Positions 1 through 8,391 of a DNA stretch of 64,000 bases are shown one piece after another (the first letter of the stretch is position 1; each line of letters begins with the position of its first letter). Origin of the DNA: Methylorubrum populi (GTDB taxonomy: Bacteria; Pseudomonadota; Alphaproteobacteria; Rhizobiales; Beijerinckiaceae); contig JAQIIU010000001.1 in assembly GCA_036946625.1 (NCBI GenBank), forward strand, positions 62,001 through 126,000, read 5' to 3'. Below the pieces are notes generated by a model. The model made no database searches, had not been told where the DNA came from, and was given only the letters and a program-made list of their open reading frames with translations. The position numbers and the translations under genes are program-made.

Positions 1-1476
1 ATGGCCTACGAGGCGATGAACAACGCCGGCGCCCTGCACTCGCGCCTGATCGTCATCCTCAACGACAACGACATGTCGATCGCGCCGCCGGTCGGCGCCA
101 TGTCGGCCTACCTCGCAAGGCTCGCCTCGGGCGGCACCTACCGCTCCTTGCGCGAGACCGCCAAGCAACTGGGCAAGCTCCTGCCCAAGGCGCTCTACCA
201 GCGCGCGGCGGCAGCCGAGGAATACGCCCGCTCGCTGATCGTCGGCGGCGGGACGATGTTCGAGGAGATGGGCTTCCACTACGTCGGCCCGGTCGACGGG
301 CACAACCTCGACCACCTGCTGCCGGTGCTCAAGAACGTGCGCGACTCGGACCAGGGCCCGATCCTGCTCCACGTGGTGACGCGGAAGGGCAAGGGCTACG
401 CGCCGGCCGAGGCCTCGGCCGACCGCTACCACGGCGTGGTCAGGTTCGACGTGGTGTCGGGGATCCAGGCCAAGGCCAAGGCCAACGCCCCGGCCTATAC
501 CCGGGTGTTCGGCGAGAGCCTGATCAAGGCGGCGGACGCCGATCCGAAGGTGGTGGCGATCACCGCGGCCATGCCCGGCGGCACCGGCATCGACCTGTTC
601 GGCAAGGCGCACCCGGACAGGACGTTCGACGTCGGCATCGCCGAGCAGCACGCGGTGACCTTCGCCGGCGGCCTGGCGACGGAAGGCTGCAAGCCGTTCG
701 TGGCGATCTACTCGACCTTCCTGCAGCGGGCCTACGATCAGGTCGTGCACGATGTCGCGCTTCAGAACCTGCCGGTGCGCTTCTGCCTCGACCGGGCGGG
801 CCTGGTCGGCGCGGACGGGGCGACCCATGCGGGCGCGTTCGATCTGGCCTATCTGTGCTGCCTGCCGAACATGACGGTGATGGCGGCCGCCGACGAGGCG
901 GAGCTGGTGCACATGGTGGCGACCGCCCACGCGCACGACGCGGGGCCGATCGCGCTGCGCTATCCCCGCGGCGAGGGCGTGGGCGTCGAGCTGCCCGAGC
1001 GGGGCGAGCCTCTGGCGATCGGCCGGGGCCGCGTGGTGCGGCGTCCGGAGGGGGCGCGGGTGGCGCTGCTGTCGCTCGGCACGCGTCTGTCGGAGGCGCT
1101 GAAGGCGGCCGACGCGCTGGAGGCCGAGGGCGTGGCGGCGAGCGTGGCGGATGCGCGCTTCGCCAAGCCGCTGGACGCGGAACTGATCGTGGATCTGGCG
1201 AACAGCCACGAGGTTCTGGTGACGGTGGAGGAGGGCTCGGTCGGCGGCTTCGGCGCACAGGTGCTGCACCTGCTGTCGGAGCGGGGCGTTCTGGATGCGG
1301 GCCGGGTCAGGGTGCGCACCCTGACCCTGCCCGATGCGTACCAGGACCACGACAAGCCCGAAAGGATGTACGCCGAGGCCGGGCTCGATGCCGACGGCAT
1401 CCGCAACGCCGTCCGCGACGCCATGCCGGAGAAGCCGGCGCAGCGCGAGGGCAGCGTGGTGAGCCTGAAGCGGTAA
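1..1476 (+). CDS. dxs: 1-deoxy-D-xylulose-5-phosphate synthase, 3' part (5' end outside window)
   Basis: Thiamine-diphosphate enzyme that condenses pyruvate and glyceraldehyde 3-phosphate, the first step of the MEP isoprenoid pathway. The frame is open from base 1. The first Met is internal: the following residues (MNNAG, then [12 protein letters not shown]) match the middle of the N-terminal domain, and family members are about 620-640 aa while 491 are seen here. The catalytic Glu of the IAEQHAVTF motif is residue 215 of the fragment. The transketolase pyrimidine-binding and C-terminal domains are complete. The gene ends at TAA 1474-1476. Convergent sodC follows. The missing start is a window effect, not a broken gene. 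Confidence 0.97.
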   Translation: MAYEAMNNAGALHSRLIVILNDNDMSIAPPVGAMSAYLARLASGGTYRSLRETAKQLGKLLPKALYQRAAAAEEYARSLIVGGGTMFEEMGFHYVGPVDGHNLDHLLPVLKNVRDSDQGPILLHVVTRKGKGYAPAEASADRYHGVVRFDVVSGIQAKAKANAPAYTRVFGESLIKAADADPKVVAITAAMPGGTGIDLFGKAHPDRTFDVGIAEQHAVTFAGGLATEGCKPFVAIYSTFLQRAYDQVVHDVALQNLPVRFCLDRAGLVGADGATHAGAFDLAYLCCLPNMTVMAAADEAELVHMVATAHAHDAGPIALRYPRGEGVGVELPERGEPLAIGRGRVVRRPEGARVALLSLGTRLSEALKAADALEAEGVAASVADARFAKPLDAELIVDLANSHEVLVTVEEGSVGGFGAQVLHLLSERGVLDAGRVRVRTLTLPDAYQDHDKPERMYAEAGLDADGIRNAVRDAMPEKPAQREGSVVSLKR

Positions 1477-1632
1477 CGGCTCACGGACCCCGCTCCCCTC
1501 CGCGGGAGAGGGCGGCCCCCGAGGGGGTCGGGTGAGGGGAGCGACGCTTCGGATGGACCTGAGCCGGCCCCGCTCCCGCCTCGCATCCGCGAGGCACCCT
1601 CCCCCGCAGAGGGAGGGTTGAAGGGTCGCCCC
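1477..1632. terminator. palindromic intergenic stretch between convergent dxs and sodC
   Basis: This spacer is rich in C/G-run palindromes. The clearest is CCTCGC-ATCC-GCGAGG at 1579-1594, and there are weaker ones at about 1491-1515 and 1515-1535. No U-tract follows, so a classical intrinsic terminator cannot be claimed. The position between two converging genes suits a bidirectional transcription stop or a REP-like element. A similar C/G-rich palindrome occurs at 62948-62975. Confidence 0.4.
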
Positions 1633-2235
1633 CTACTTGATCACCGCGCAGGCGATGCGCGGACCCGCGCCGCCGATCGGCTGGCTGGTATGGTCGTCCT
1701 CGTTGGCGTGGATGATCAGCGCCGAGCCGTCGCCGTCGCGCAGGCCCCCCTCGCCGGTCAGCGGGGTCTCGCTCGACACCTCCGCGTTCACCGAGCCGTC
1801 GGCGTTGGCGTAGACGTTGGGCAGGTCGCCCTCGTCCGGCCCGTCGGCGTTGAGCAGGCCGTGCTTGCTCTGGTCGTGGTTCACGTGGGCCTTCGACTTC
1901 TCGAACTTCTCAAGGTCCGAGCAGTCGCCGACCGCGTGGAAGTGGATGCCGTGCCAGCCCGGGGGCAGGCCGCCGGTCTGAATCGTCACCCGCATCACCA
2001 GGGAGTTCGCCCCGTCGCGGATCATGATCTTGCCGATGGTCTCGCCCTTGCCGTTGGTGATCCCGCTCTCGTAGGTCTGCGGCGCACCGGCGGTCTCGGT
2101 CTTGGCGGGCGGCTGGGCCGGCTCCTTCTGGGCGTTCTGGGCGAGCGCGGGCCAGGCGAGGCCCGCGAGCAGGGCCGCGGCCGCAGGAACACGCAGGGAC
2201 GTGCGTCGGGTCGCAGGCGTCGTCGCCGCTGGCAT
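1633..2235 (-). CDS. sodC: Cu/Zn superoxide dismutase, exported
   Basis: Periplasmic enzyme that converts superoxide to oxygen and hydrogen peroxide. A signal peptide (RRT, hydrophobic core, Ala-Leu-Ala-Gln) is followed by the copper ligands in HGIHFHAVGDC and a later IIHANEDDH. A zinc-loop region has HVNHDQSKHG. The paired Cys lie in GDC and near the C-terminus (RIACAVIK), as in bacterial SodC. The start is placed at ATG 2235 because GAGAGG lies 7 nt upstream. An in-frame ATG at 2250 is possible and would add MRGAI. A Q/P/K-rich linker separates signal and catalytic domain. The gene is monocistronic and convergent with dxs. Confidence 0.93.
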   Translation of the reverse strand: MPAATTPATRRTSLRVPAAAALLAGLAWPALAQNAQKEPAQPPAKTETAGAPQTYESGITNGKGETIGKIMIRDGANSLVMRVTIQTGGLPPGWHGIHFHAVGDCSDLEKFEKSKAHVNHDQSKHGLLNADGPDEGDLPNVYANADGSVNAEVSSETPLTGEGGLRDGDGSALIIHANEDDHTSQPIGGAGPRIACAVIK

Positions 2236-2384
2236 GATGGCACCTCTCATGAGCTGATCGTCTCCCTTGCCGGTCTCCTTGCCGGCCCCTTCGGGCCCGC
2301 GCGGTCGCTTGAGGCGCCGCGGGATGCGGGCTACCCGGCAGAGGCGGGCGACCGGCCTCGCGCGACGCGAAACGGCTTCCGGAA

Positions 2385-2491
2385 CATCGTCTTTTCAGAC
2401 AAGCCGGCAACCACCTTTCGGGACGATACTCTCGGTTTTTGATTGTGCATCGTCTTTTCAGACACGCCGGCAGCCACCTTTCGGGACGATG
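2385..2491 (+). repeat. dispersed repeat family D, two tandem units
   Basis: Two 44-bp units start at 2385 and 2448, a 63-bp period. Each is bounded by CATCGTC and GACGAT(A/G), so each can fold with its ends paired. The core is ACAAGCCGGCAACCACCTTTC, read with small differences in each unit (first 20 bases: ACAAGCCGGCAACCACCTTT). The same unit occurs at 4858-4901 (minus strand) and 45827-45870. The whole 2236-2583 spacer upstream of sodC and tlyA holds only this repeat and presumed promoters that I cannot pinpoint. Confidence 0.75.
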
Positions 2492-2583
2492 CTCTCGGTA
2501 AGGCAAAGCCGCGCCCTTCGACAGGGGCGGGCCGGACCGCCCCATCACGATGACGCGGCGGCGCTTCCGCCGGAGGAGGATCC

Positions 2584-3330
2584 ATGACGGGCGAGCGGCG
2601 GCGCGCCGACCGGTTCCTGGTCGAGCGCGGGCATTTCCGCAGCCGGGCGCAGGCGCGGGCGGCGATCGAGGCCGGCCTCGTCAGCGCCGACGGCCGCCTC
2701 GTGACGCGGCCGTCCGACCCGATCGGGGAGGGCGCGCGGATCGAGGCGTCGGCCCCGCATCCTTACGTCTCCCGCGGCGGCCTCAAGCTCGCCGCGGCGC
2801 TCGACGCCTTCGGCCTCGACCCCACCGGCCTGCCCTGCCTCGATGTCGGCGCCTCGACCGGGGGCTTCACCGACGTGCTGCTGCGCCGGGGCGCCGCGCA
2901 TGTCCACGCCGTCGATGTCGGCCGCGACCAGCTCGACGCGTCCTTGCGCGCCGACCCGCGGGTGACCAGCCTGGAGGGCACCGACATCCGCGCCCTTCCC
3001 CCCGGCGCGATCGCCCCCGCTCCGCGGCTCGCCACGATCGACGTGAGCTTCGTCGGCCTGCGGCTGGTCCTGCCGACGGTCGCCGCGCAGCTTTCCGAAG
3101 AGGCGGCGATCGCCGCGCTGATCAAGCCGCAATTCGAGGCCGGGCGCGAGCGGATCGGGCGCGGCGGCATCGTGCGCGACGCGGAAGTCCATGCCGAAGT
3201 CTGCGAGGGCGTGCGCGCCGTGCTCGCCGGCCTCGGCTTCACCGTGGCGGGGCCGATCCCCTCCCCCATCGAAGGTGGCGACGGCAACAGGGAATTCCTG
3301 GTCGCCGGCCGCCGCAACGCCCATGACTGA
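2584..3330 (+). CDS. tlyA: TlyA-family rRNA 2'-O-methyltransferase
   Basis: TlyA proteins methylate ribose 2'-OH groups of cytidines in 16S/23S rRNA; many are mis-annotated as hemolysin. An N-terminal S4 RNA-binding domain (residues about 5-60) precedes a Rossmann methyltransferase with the SAM motif DVGASTGGFTD. The catalytic-type Lys of SRGGLKLAAAL, Asp of IDVSFVGL and Lys of LIKPQFEAGRE are present. Length 248 aa is normal. The neighbours dxs upstream and rlmD downstream suggest a housekeeping group. The stop codon TGA (3328-3330) is also the left target-site duplication of the MITE that begins at 3331. Confidence 0.93.
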   Translation: MTGERRRADRFLVERGHFRSRAQARAAIEAGLVSADGRLVTRPSDPIGEGARIEASAPHPYVSRGGLKLAAALDAFGLDPTGLPCLDVGASTGGFTDVLLRRGAAHVHAVDVGRDQLDASLRADPRVTSLEGTDIRALPPGAIAPAPRLATIDVSFVGLRLVLPTVAAQLSEEAAIAALIKPQFEAGRERIGRGGIVRDAEVHAEVCEGVRAVLAGLGFTVAGPIPSPIEGGDGNREFLVAGRRNAHD

Positions 3331-3540
3331 GAGCCTGTTTGACCGGCCGACATGTCTTCGCCAAGCAACGGCAAGAAGGCCATGCTCCCATCCCCACCCT
3401 CATCCTGAGGTGCCGCGTGAGCGGCCTCGAAGGGTGTTCCGGATCCCCGCGCGATCCCTGGAGCACCCTTCGAGGCCTCCGCTGCGCTCCGGCACCTCAG
3501 GATGAGGGGCGAGATGGGATCACCGCTGTCAAACAGGCTC
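3331..3540 (+). mobile_element. MITE family A, copy A1
   Basis: 210-bp element with perfect 13-bp terminal inverted repeats, GAGCCTGTTTGAC and GTCAAACAGGCTC. It is flanked by the duplicated target TGA (3328-3330 and 3541-3543). Inside is a large palindrome (CATCCTGAGGTGCC near both ends, CTTCGAGG arms in the middle). It carries no gene. TIR type and a TNA-like 3-bp duplication point to an IS5-family (IS1031-like) transposase acting in trans; that is inference. It separates tlyA from rlmD. Confidence 0.85.
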
Positions 3541-3547
3541 TGAATCG

Positions 3548-4855
3548 ATGACCGACACCCCCGACGAGACCCTGACCATCGCCCGGCTCGGCGCCCGCGG
3601 CGACGGCCTCGCCGCGGACGGCCTGCCCGTGCCCGGCGCCCTGCCCGGCGAGCGCGTTCGCGTGCGCCGCGAGGGCCGCATCGGCGCGCTTCGCGCCGTG
3701 GAGGCGGCCTCCCCGGAGCGGATCGCGCCGTTCTGCCCCTCCTTCCCGGCCTGCGGCGGCTGCGCCGTGCAGCACCTCGCCCCCGATCCTTACGCGGACT
3801 GGAAGCGCGGCATCGTCGTCCAGGCGCTGGCCCAGGCGCGCATCGAGACCGAGGTCGCGGCCCTCGTCGATGCCCGGGGCATGGGGCGGCGGCGGATCAC
3901 CCTGCACGTGCGGGAGATCGAGGGCCGGGCGCGGGCCGGGCTGATGGCCGCGCGCAGCCACGCGCTGGTGCCGATCGCGCATTGCCCGATCACCGTGCCG
4001 GGCCTGCACCGGGCGCCCGCCGTGGCGGAAGCGCTCGCCGCCCCGCTCGGGCACGGCCGCAAGCCGCTGGACGTCGCCGCCACCGCGACCGCGGCGGGGC
4101 TCGACGTGGACATCCGCGGCCACGGGCCGGTGAGCGAAGGCGTGCGCGGCGTCCTCACCCGGCTCGCCGGGGAACTCGACCTCGCCCGGCTGTCGATCCA
4201 CGGCGACGTGGTGGTCGAGCGCCGCCCGCCGGCCGTCGGCGCGGGGCCGGCCCGGCGCGTGCCCCCGCCCGGCGGCTTCCTCCAGGCGACCGAGGCCGGC
4301 GAGGCGGCCCTGACCGCCCTGGTGCTGGAAGCCGTCGAGGGCGGAAAGAAGGTGAAGCGGCTCGCGGACCTGTTCTGCGGCAGCGGCCCCTTCGCCCTGG
4401 CGCTCGCCGCCGGGGGGCGGGAAGTCCACGCGGTCGAGGGCGAGGCCGCCTCGATCACCGCCCTCACCCGCGCCTACCGGGCCGGGGCCGGCCTCGGGCG
4501 GATCACCCCCGAGGCCCGCGACCTCTATCGCCGCCCCCTGCTCGGGCCGGAGCTCGACGCGCTCGACGCCCTGGTGTTCGACCCGCCGCGGGCCGGGGCC
4601 GAGGCCCAGGCGCGCCGGATCGCGGAGGCGAAGCTGCCCCTCGTCGTCGGCGTCGCCTGCGATCCCGGCACCTTCGCCCGCGACGCGGCGACCCTGATCG
4701 GCGGCGGCTACCGGCTGGAGCGGGTCACGCCGGTCGACCAGTTCGCGTGGTCCGGCCATGTCGAGCTGGTCGGGGTGTTCCGCAAGGACGTGCGCAAGGG
4801 GGGCGGCAAGGGGAGCGACACGGGATCGGGCCGGACGCTGCGGCGCCCGCGCTAA
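3548..4855 (+). CDS. rlmD: class I SAM-dependent RNA m5U methyltransferase, RlmD/TrmA family
   Basis: Methylates C5 of a uridine in 23S rRNA (U1939 in E. coli for RlmD). An N-terminal TRAM-like domain is followed by CPSFPACGGCAVQHL, which supplies the iron-sulfur Cys cluster. The SAM motif is ADLFCGSGPFALAL, and FDPPRAG is the nucleotide-binding motif. The nucleophilic Cys lies in VGVACDPGTFARD. At 435 aa it matches RlmD (433 aa in E. coli). Assignment to the exact uridine is by family only; RlmC/TrmA-like specificity is not excluded. The start ATG 3548 lies a few bases after the MITE. Confidence 0.85.
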   Translation: MTDTPDETLTIARLGARGDGLAADGLPVPGALPGERVRVRREGRIGALRAVEAASPERIAPFCPSFPACGGCAVQHLAPDPYADWKRGIVVQALAQARIETEVAALVDARGMGRRRITLHVREIEGRARAGLMAARSHALVPIAHCPITVPGLHRAPAVAEALAAPLGHGRKPLDVAATATAAGLDVDIRGHGPVSEGVRGVLTRLAGELDLARLSIHGDVVVERRPPAVGAGPARRVPPPGGFLQATEAGEAALTALVLEAVEGGKKVKRLADLFCGSGPFALALAAGGREVHAVEGEAASITALTRAYRAGAGLGRITPEARDLYRRPLLGPELDALDALVFDPPRAGAEAQARRIAEAKLPLVVGVACDPGTFARDAATLIGGGYRLERVTPVDQFAWSGHVELVGVFRKDVRKGGGKGSDTGSGRTLRRPR

Positions 4856-4857
4856 GG

Positions 4858-4901
4858 CATTGTCCAGAAAGGTGGTGACCGGCTTGTCCGAGAAGACGAT
4901 G
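4858..4901 (-). repeat. dispersed repeat family D, single unit with partial second unit
   Basis: Read on the minus strand this matches the 2385 and 2448 units, bounded by CATCGTC and GACAATG. A second half-unit (CATCGTCCCGAAAG) lies at about 4921-4934. The repeat starts three bases after the rlmD stop codon. Confidence 0.65.
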
Positions 4902-4943
4902 CGAAATCAGGAATCGTGAGCATCGTCCCGAAAGACGGTTTCA

Positions 4944-5001
4944 AATCATCCCGTTTCGGATCGATCGCTTCGGGTTTCGCCCCACTCCGTCATCGCGAGC
5001 G
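4944..5001 (+). repeat. dispersed repeat family B, left-end fragment
   Basis: About 58 bp match the left part of the family B repeats at 20471 and 51543 (CCGTTTCGGATCGATCGCTT, then CTCCGTCATCGCGAGCG). The match then stops and the sequence runs into the IS3 transposase remnant. The element is therefore truncated, probably by the rearrangement that left the IS fragment. Confidence 0.6.
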
Positions 5002-5049
5002 CTGGCTGTGGATTGATGCAGCCTGTGAGGCCGCGAGGAGCGGTCCTGC

Positions 5050-5238
5050 AGTCACCTCGGTCACGCCGAGAGCTCGGATCACATCGGCCACACTTTGACC
5101 TTGCGCGATCAACACGTCCGCCGGCCGCAGCTTGGCGACCACGTCCTCGGGCTTGTGCCGCTTCGTTCCCATCGGTCCGTCCTCGTCCTGGCCCGCAGGC
5201 CATACCTCAGGGCGGACCACTCATGTGGGGGCCGATCA
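5050..5238 (-). pseudogene. remnant of an IS3-family transposase OrfA and left IS end
   Basis: From ATG 5172 the minus strand reads MGTKRHKPEDVVAKLR, then VLIAQGQSVADVIRALGV and TEVT. This is the N-terminal helix-turn-helix of IS3-type OrfA (family pattern: KRHxPEEIVAKLRxxxxLxxQGxxVxEVxRxLGVxExTYYRW). Homology ends at about 5050, just before the expected YYRW. The frame then runs into repeat-like sequence. A possible left terminal inverted repeat starting TGATCGGCCCCCACATGA lies at 5238. No OrfB is present. The element is dead; it sits between a broken family B repeat and tRNA-Sec. Confidence 0.7.
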
Positions 5239-5275
5239 AAGCTACAGCGCGCCCGGGGCAGGACGGCGGCGGGGA

Positions 5276-5368
5276 TGGCGGAAGCGGATGGGAATCGAAC
5301 CCACCCTACGCTGTTGGCGTAGCACTGGTTTTGAAGACCAGGGGGGCCACCAGGCCCCGTTCGCCTCC
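5276..5368 (-). tRNA. selC: tRNA-Sec (anticodon UCA)
   Basis: Carries selenocysteine to UGA codons. On the minus strand the 5' end is GGAGGCGA and the 3' end CCGCTTCC-G-CCA, giving an acceptor stem of seven pairs plus an A-C mismatch where bacterial tRNA-Sec has eight. The anticodon arm is CTGGT-CTTCAAA-ACCAG, whose loop centre is TCA. A long variable arm (GCTACGC/GCGTAGG) and a T arm GTGGG-TTCGATT-CCCAT follow. At 93 nt including the encoded CCA it is longer than normal elongator tRNAs. It lies 59 bp after the selA stop codon on the same strand, so it may be co-transcribed with selA. Confidence 0.93.
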
Positions 5369-5427
5369 GATTCCGGATCTAGCACGGCGGCGCGTGGAAG
5401 GCACCGCGACACGGGGGCACAAACGCG

Positions 5428-6822
5428 TCAGGCAGGCACGCGTGCCTCAAGGGACGCGAGGAAGCCCGGCTCGTCCTCGAGCGTGCGCAGGTCGAGGCGC
5501 AGCGCTCCGTCGGAGATCCGGCCCACCACCGGCACCGGCAGGGCCCGCAGCGATGCGGCGAGGCGCTTGAGCCAAGCCCCCTCCCCCCGGCGCCCGGCGG
5601 ACGGCGGCGGCCGGAACGCGAGGCAGGCGCTCGGCAGGGTCTCGACGGGGAGCGCGCCGGAGCCGATCTGGCTGGTGCAGGGCTCGACCGTGACCCGCGC
5701 GCCCTCCCCCATGCGTTCGGCCACGGCCGGCCGCAGGCGCTCGGCCTGGGCGGCGATGTCGGCCTGCGCCCGCGTCAGCAGGCGCAGGGTCGGCAGCCGC
5801 TCGTGCAGGCGCTCGGGATGCAGGTACAGGCGCAAGGTCGCCTCCAGCGCGGCGTAGGTCATCTTGTCGACCCGCAGCGCGCGCTTGAGCGGGTTCTTGC
5901 GCACGCGGGCGACGAGGTCGCGCCGGCCCGCGACGATCCCGCACTGGACCGCGCCGAGCAGCTTGTCGCCGGAGAAGGTGACGAGATCGGACGTGGCCAG
6001 CGCCGCGCGCACGGTCGGCTCCGGCGGCAGGCCGTAGGCGGAGAAGTCGATCAGGTTGCCGCTGCCGAGATCGACCGCGAAGGGCACGCCCCGCTCGCCG
6101 CAGAGGCGGTGGAGGTCGCCCTCGGAGACGGCCGCGGTGAAGCCCCGGATCGCGTAGTTGCTGGCATGCACCTTCATCACCAGGCCGGTGCGGGGACCGA
6201 TCGCCTCCTCGAAATCGCGCCGATGCGTGCGGTTGGTGGTGCCGACCTCGCGCAGGCGGCAGCCGGCCCGGGCCATCACGTCGGGCACCCGGAAGGAGCC
6301 GCCGATCTCGACGAGTTCGCCGCGGGAGACGACGACTTCCTTGCGCATCGCCAGCGCGTTGAGCACGAGCAGGACGGCCGCCGCGTTGTTGTTGACGACG
6401 ACCGCCGCCTCCGCCCCGGTGAGCCGGCAGACCAGCGCCTCGACATGGTCGTCGCGCTCGCCCCGCTCGCCGCGCTCCAGATCGAATTCGAGGTTCGAGG
6501 CCCCCGTCATCACCGCGGCCACCGCCCGCGCCGCCTCCGGCGGCAGGGGCGCGCGGCCGAGATTGGTGTGCAGCACGGTCCCCGTCAGGTTGAAGACCGG
6601 GCGCAGCGAGGGCCGGTTCTCCGCCTCCAGGCGCCCCTCGGCGCGGGCGAGCAGCGCGTCCGCGCCCGCCGGTTCGGTGCGGCCCTCGCGGATCTCGGCG
6701 AGGACCGCGCGGACGGCGTCGGTCAGCGCCCGGCGCCCGTAGGTCGCGGTCGCGGCGGCGGCGGCCTCGTGCGTGAGCAGGCGCTCGACGGACGGGGGAC
6801 GGTCGGGCGGGGGAGCGCTCAT
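5428..6822 (-). CDS. selA: L-seryl-tRNA(Sec) selenium transferase
   Basis: PLP enzyme that converts seryl-tRNA(Sec) to selenocysteyl-tRNA(Sec) using selenophosphate. The fold-type I domain carries the PLP lysine at K287 in FSGDKLLGAVQCG, plus the SelA signatures NLTGTVLHTNLGRA and VDLGSGNLIDF. At 464 aa it equals the E. coli enzyme in length. Start ATG 6822 is 33 bp after the permease stop, and tRNA-Sec follows. The transporter genes, selA and selC may form one transcription unit. An exact palindrome AGGCACGCGTGCCT (5433-5446) lies in the last codons. Confidence 0.96.
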   Translation of the reverse strand: MSAPPPDRPPSVERLLTHEAAAAATATYGRRALTDAVRAVLAEIREGRTEPAGADALLARAEGRLEAENRPSLRPVFNLTGTVLHTNLGRAPLPPEAARAVAAVMTGASNLEFDLERGERGERDDHVEALVCRLTGAEAAVVVNNNAAAVLLVLNALAMRKEVVVSRGELVEIGGSFRVPDVMARAGCRLREVGTTNRTHRRDFEEAIGPRTGLVMKVHASNYAIRGFTAAVSEGDLHRLCGERGVPFAVDLGSGNLIDFSAYGLPPEPTVRAALATSDLVTFSGDKLLGAVQCGIVAGRRDLVARVRKNPLKRALRVDKMTYAALEATLRLYLHPERLHERLPTLRLLTRAQADIAAQAERLRPAVAERMGEGARVTVEPCTSQIGSGALPVETLPSACLAFRPPPSAGRRGEGAWLKRLAASLRALPVPVVGRISDGALRLDLRTLEDEPGFLASLEARVPA

Positions 6823-6855
6823 GTCAGGGCTTTTCGCGGGTGGGCCGGGCGCATC

Positions 6856-8391
6856 TCAACCGCCCTCGGGCGCGGCAAGCGGCCGCGACAGCCGCGTCGG
6901 CAGGGTCGCGATCCGCAGCGCACGCCGCAGGCGGCGGGAGAGCGCCTCGACGGCCATGGTGAGCAGCATGGTGGCGAGGATGAGCACGAGCGCCACGTCG
7001 ATGCGCAGTTCGCTGATCGCGGCATCGACGTGGAAGCCGAGCGTCGCGACCCCGAGCAGCCCGAGGATCGCGCCCTCGCGCAGGATCAATTCCCAGCGGT
7101 ACAGGCAATAGGCCAGGAACTGGCCGTAGAGCCGCGGCAGCGTCTCGTAGGCGTAGAGGTTGAGCCCTGTCGGCGCGTCGAGCCGGTCTTCGAGCCCGTC
7201 GGCATGGCGGCCCATCAGAGTGCCGACGATGCCGGCATTGTGGATCGCCAGCGCCAGGATCGCCGGCAGCATCGACGGCCCGATGAGCTGCAACAGGAGG
7301 TAGGCCAGCATGTATTCCGGGGTCGAGCGGACCACCACGAGCAGCGTCCGCCCGAGCGGCCGGCCGAGGCGCCCGGAGAAGCGGCGGGCGGTGAGCGGGA
7401 ACAGCGCCAGGGCGCCGAGCGCGCTCGCCACCAGCGCGATCTGCGCCAGCACCAGGGTCTGCACCGTTCCCGGCAGAATCTGCTGCGTCAGGATCGGCCG
7501 GAACCAGCCCCACAGCCGCGTCCAGGTGTCGGGATCGGCGAGCGCGCCCTCGCGCGGCGGCGCCGGCACGATCGCCTGGGTGAAGAAACGGACGAGCCCG
7601 GCGCCGACACCGGTGGTTCCGACCGTGGCCGGCAGGGCGAACAGGCTTGCCGCGACGAGAACCGGCAGCGTGCGCGCCCGGACCCAGATCCGGCGGGTGC
7701 CGATCAGCGCGTAGAACACGAGGAGGAGCGCCGCCGCCTCGCCGTAGCGGCCCTGGCGGAAGGCGGATTCGAGGTGGAAGCCCATCGTCGGCAGGCCGAT
7801 GAAGCCCAGCACCAGGGTCGAGCGCAGGCCGCACTCGAAGCGGTAGAGGGTGTAGTGGCGCAAGGCGGCGGCCACCTCCGGCAGGCGGGCATAGGCGAAG
7901 GCCGAGACGGTGCCCGTGCCCGGCGGCAGTACCCGTAAGCCCGAAAGGTCGGCCTCCTCGATGATCTCGGAATAGACCTTGGCGCAGATGCCGGCATAGG
8001 GCAGCGCGATCGCCAGAAGCCCGGTCGTGGCCGAGAGCCCGAAGACCTGCATCAGCAGCAGCGCCCAGAACAGTTCGTGCACGGCGCGAAAGCCCGCGCA
8101 GACGAGGCGCACGGCCCGCGAGCGCGGATAGACCAGGGCGAGCCCGAAGCCGGCCGTCGCGCCGAGGCCGACGCCGAGCACGGCGAAGGCCACCGTATCG
8201 GCGATGCCGGCCGGCACCACGGCGGCGAAGTCGGGCCGGAGCAGCCCGGCGAGCAGCCGGCGCAGGTCCGCCCACGGATCGAGGCTCGCCACGCGCAGGT
8301 CGGCGACGAACAGCGCCGCAACGGCCGCGGCGGCGAAGCCCGCGCTGGCGGCGCGATAGCTCAGGGGCTGCCGGAGGAGGCCGACGCTCAC
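6856..8391 (-). CDS. ABC transporter permease, PhnE-like, two permease domains in one chain
   Basis: Integral membrane permease of a PhnCDE-type importer. Two homologous permease halves lie in one polypeptide of 511 aa: about residues 1-260 and 265-511, each ending in a related motif (LGFIGLPTMGFHLESAF, LGLLGVATLGFHVDAAI). Most PhnE proteins are single-domain (about 260 aa) and dimerise. The start is GTG 8391, overlapping the ATPase stop by 4 bp (GTGA). It sits between the ATPase and selA. The substrate is not readable from sequence; the selenium context suggests selenate or selenite. PhnE-type fused permeases are known for phosphonate/phosphite, so that is the alternative. Confidence 0.85.
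   Translation of the reverse strand: MSVGLLRQPLSYRAASAGFAAAAVAALFVADLRVASLDPWADLRRLLAGLLRPDFAAVVPAGIADTVAFAVLGVGLGATAGFGLALVYPRSRAVRLVCAGFRAVHELFWALLLMQVFGLSATTGLLAIALPYAGICAKVYSEIIEEADLSGLRVLPPGTGTVSAFAYARLPEVAAALRHYTLYRFECGLRSTLVLGFIGLPTMGFHLESAFRQGRYGEAAALLLVFYALIGTRRIWVRARTLPVLVAASLFALPATVGTTGVGAGLVRFFTQAIVPAPPREGALADPDTWTRLWGWFRPILTQQILPGTVQTLVLAQIALVASALGALALFPLTARRFSGRLGRPLGRTLLVVVRSTPEYMLAYLLLQLIGPSMLPAILALAIHNAGIVGTLMGRHADGLEDRLDAPTGLNLYAYETLPRLYGQFLAYCLYRWELILREGAILGLLGVATLGFHVDAAISELRIDVALVLILATMLLTMAVEALSRRLRRALRIATLPTRLSRPLAAPEGG

Noticed and set aside
1..1476. Base 1 ATG as the true dxs start
   Set aside because: The first residues match an internal part of Dxs; about 140 N-terminal residues including the TPP motif start are missing, so the gene is cut by the window edge.
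5433..5446. AGGCACGCGTGCCT palindrome as an operator
   Set aside because: It is inside the last selA codons, encoding the C-terminus; could be chance in GC-rich DNA.
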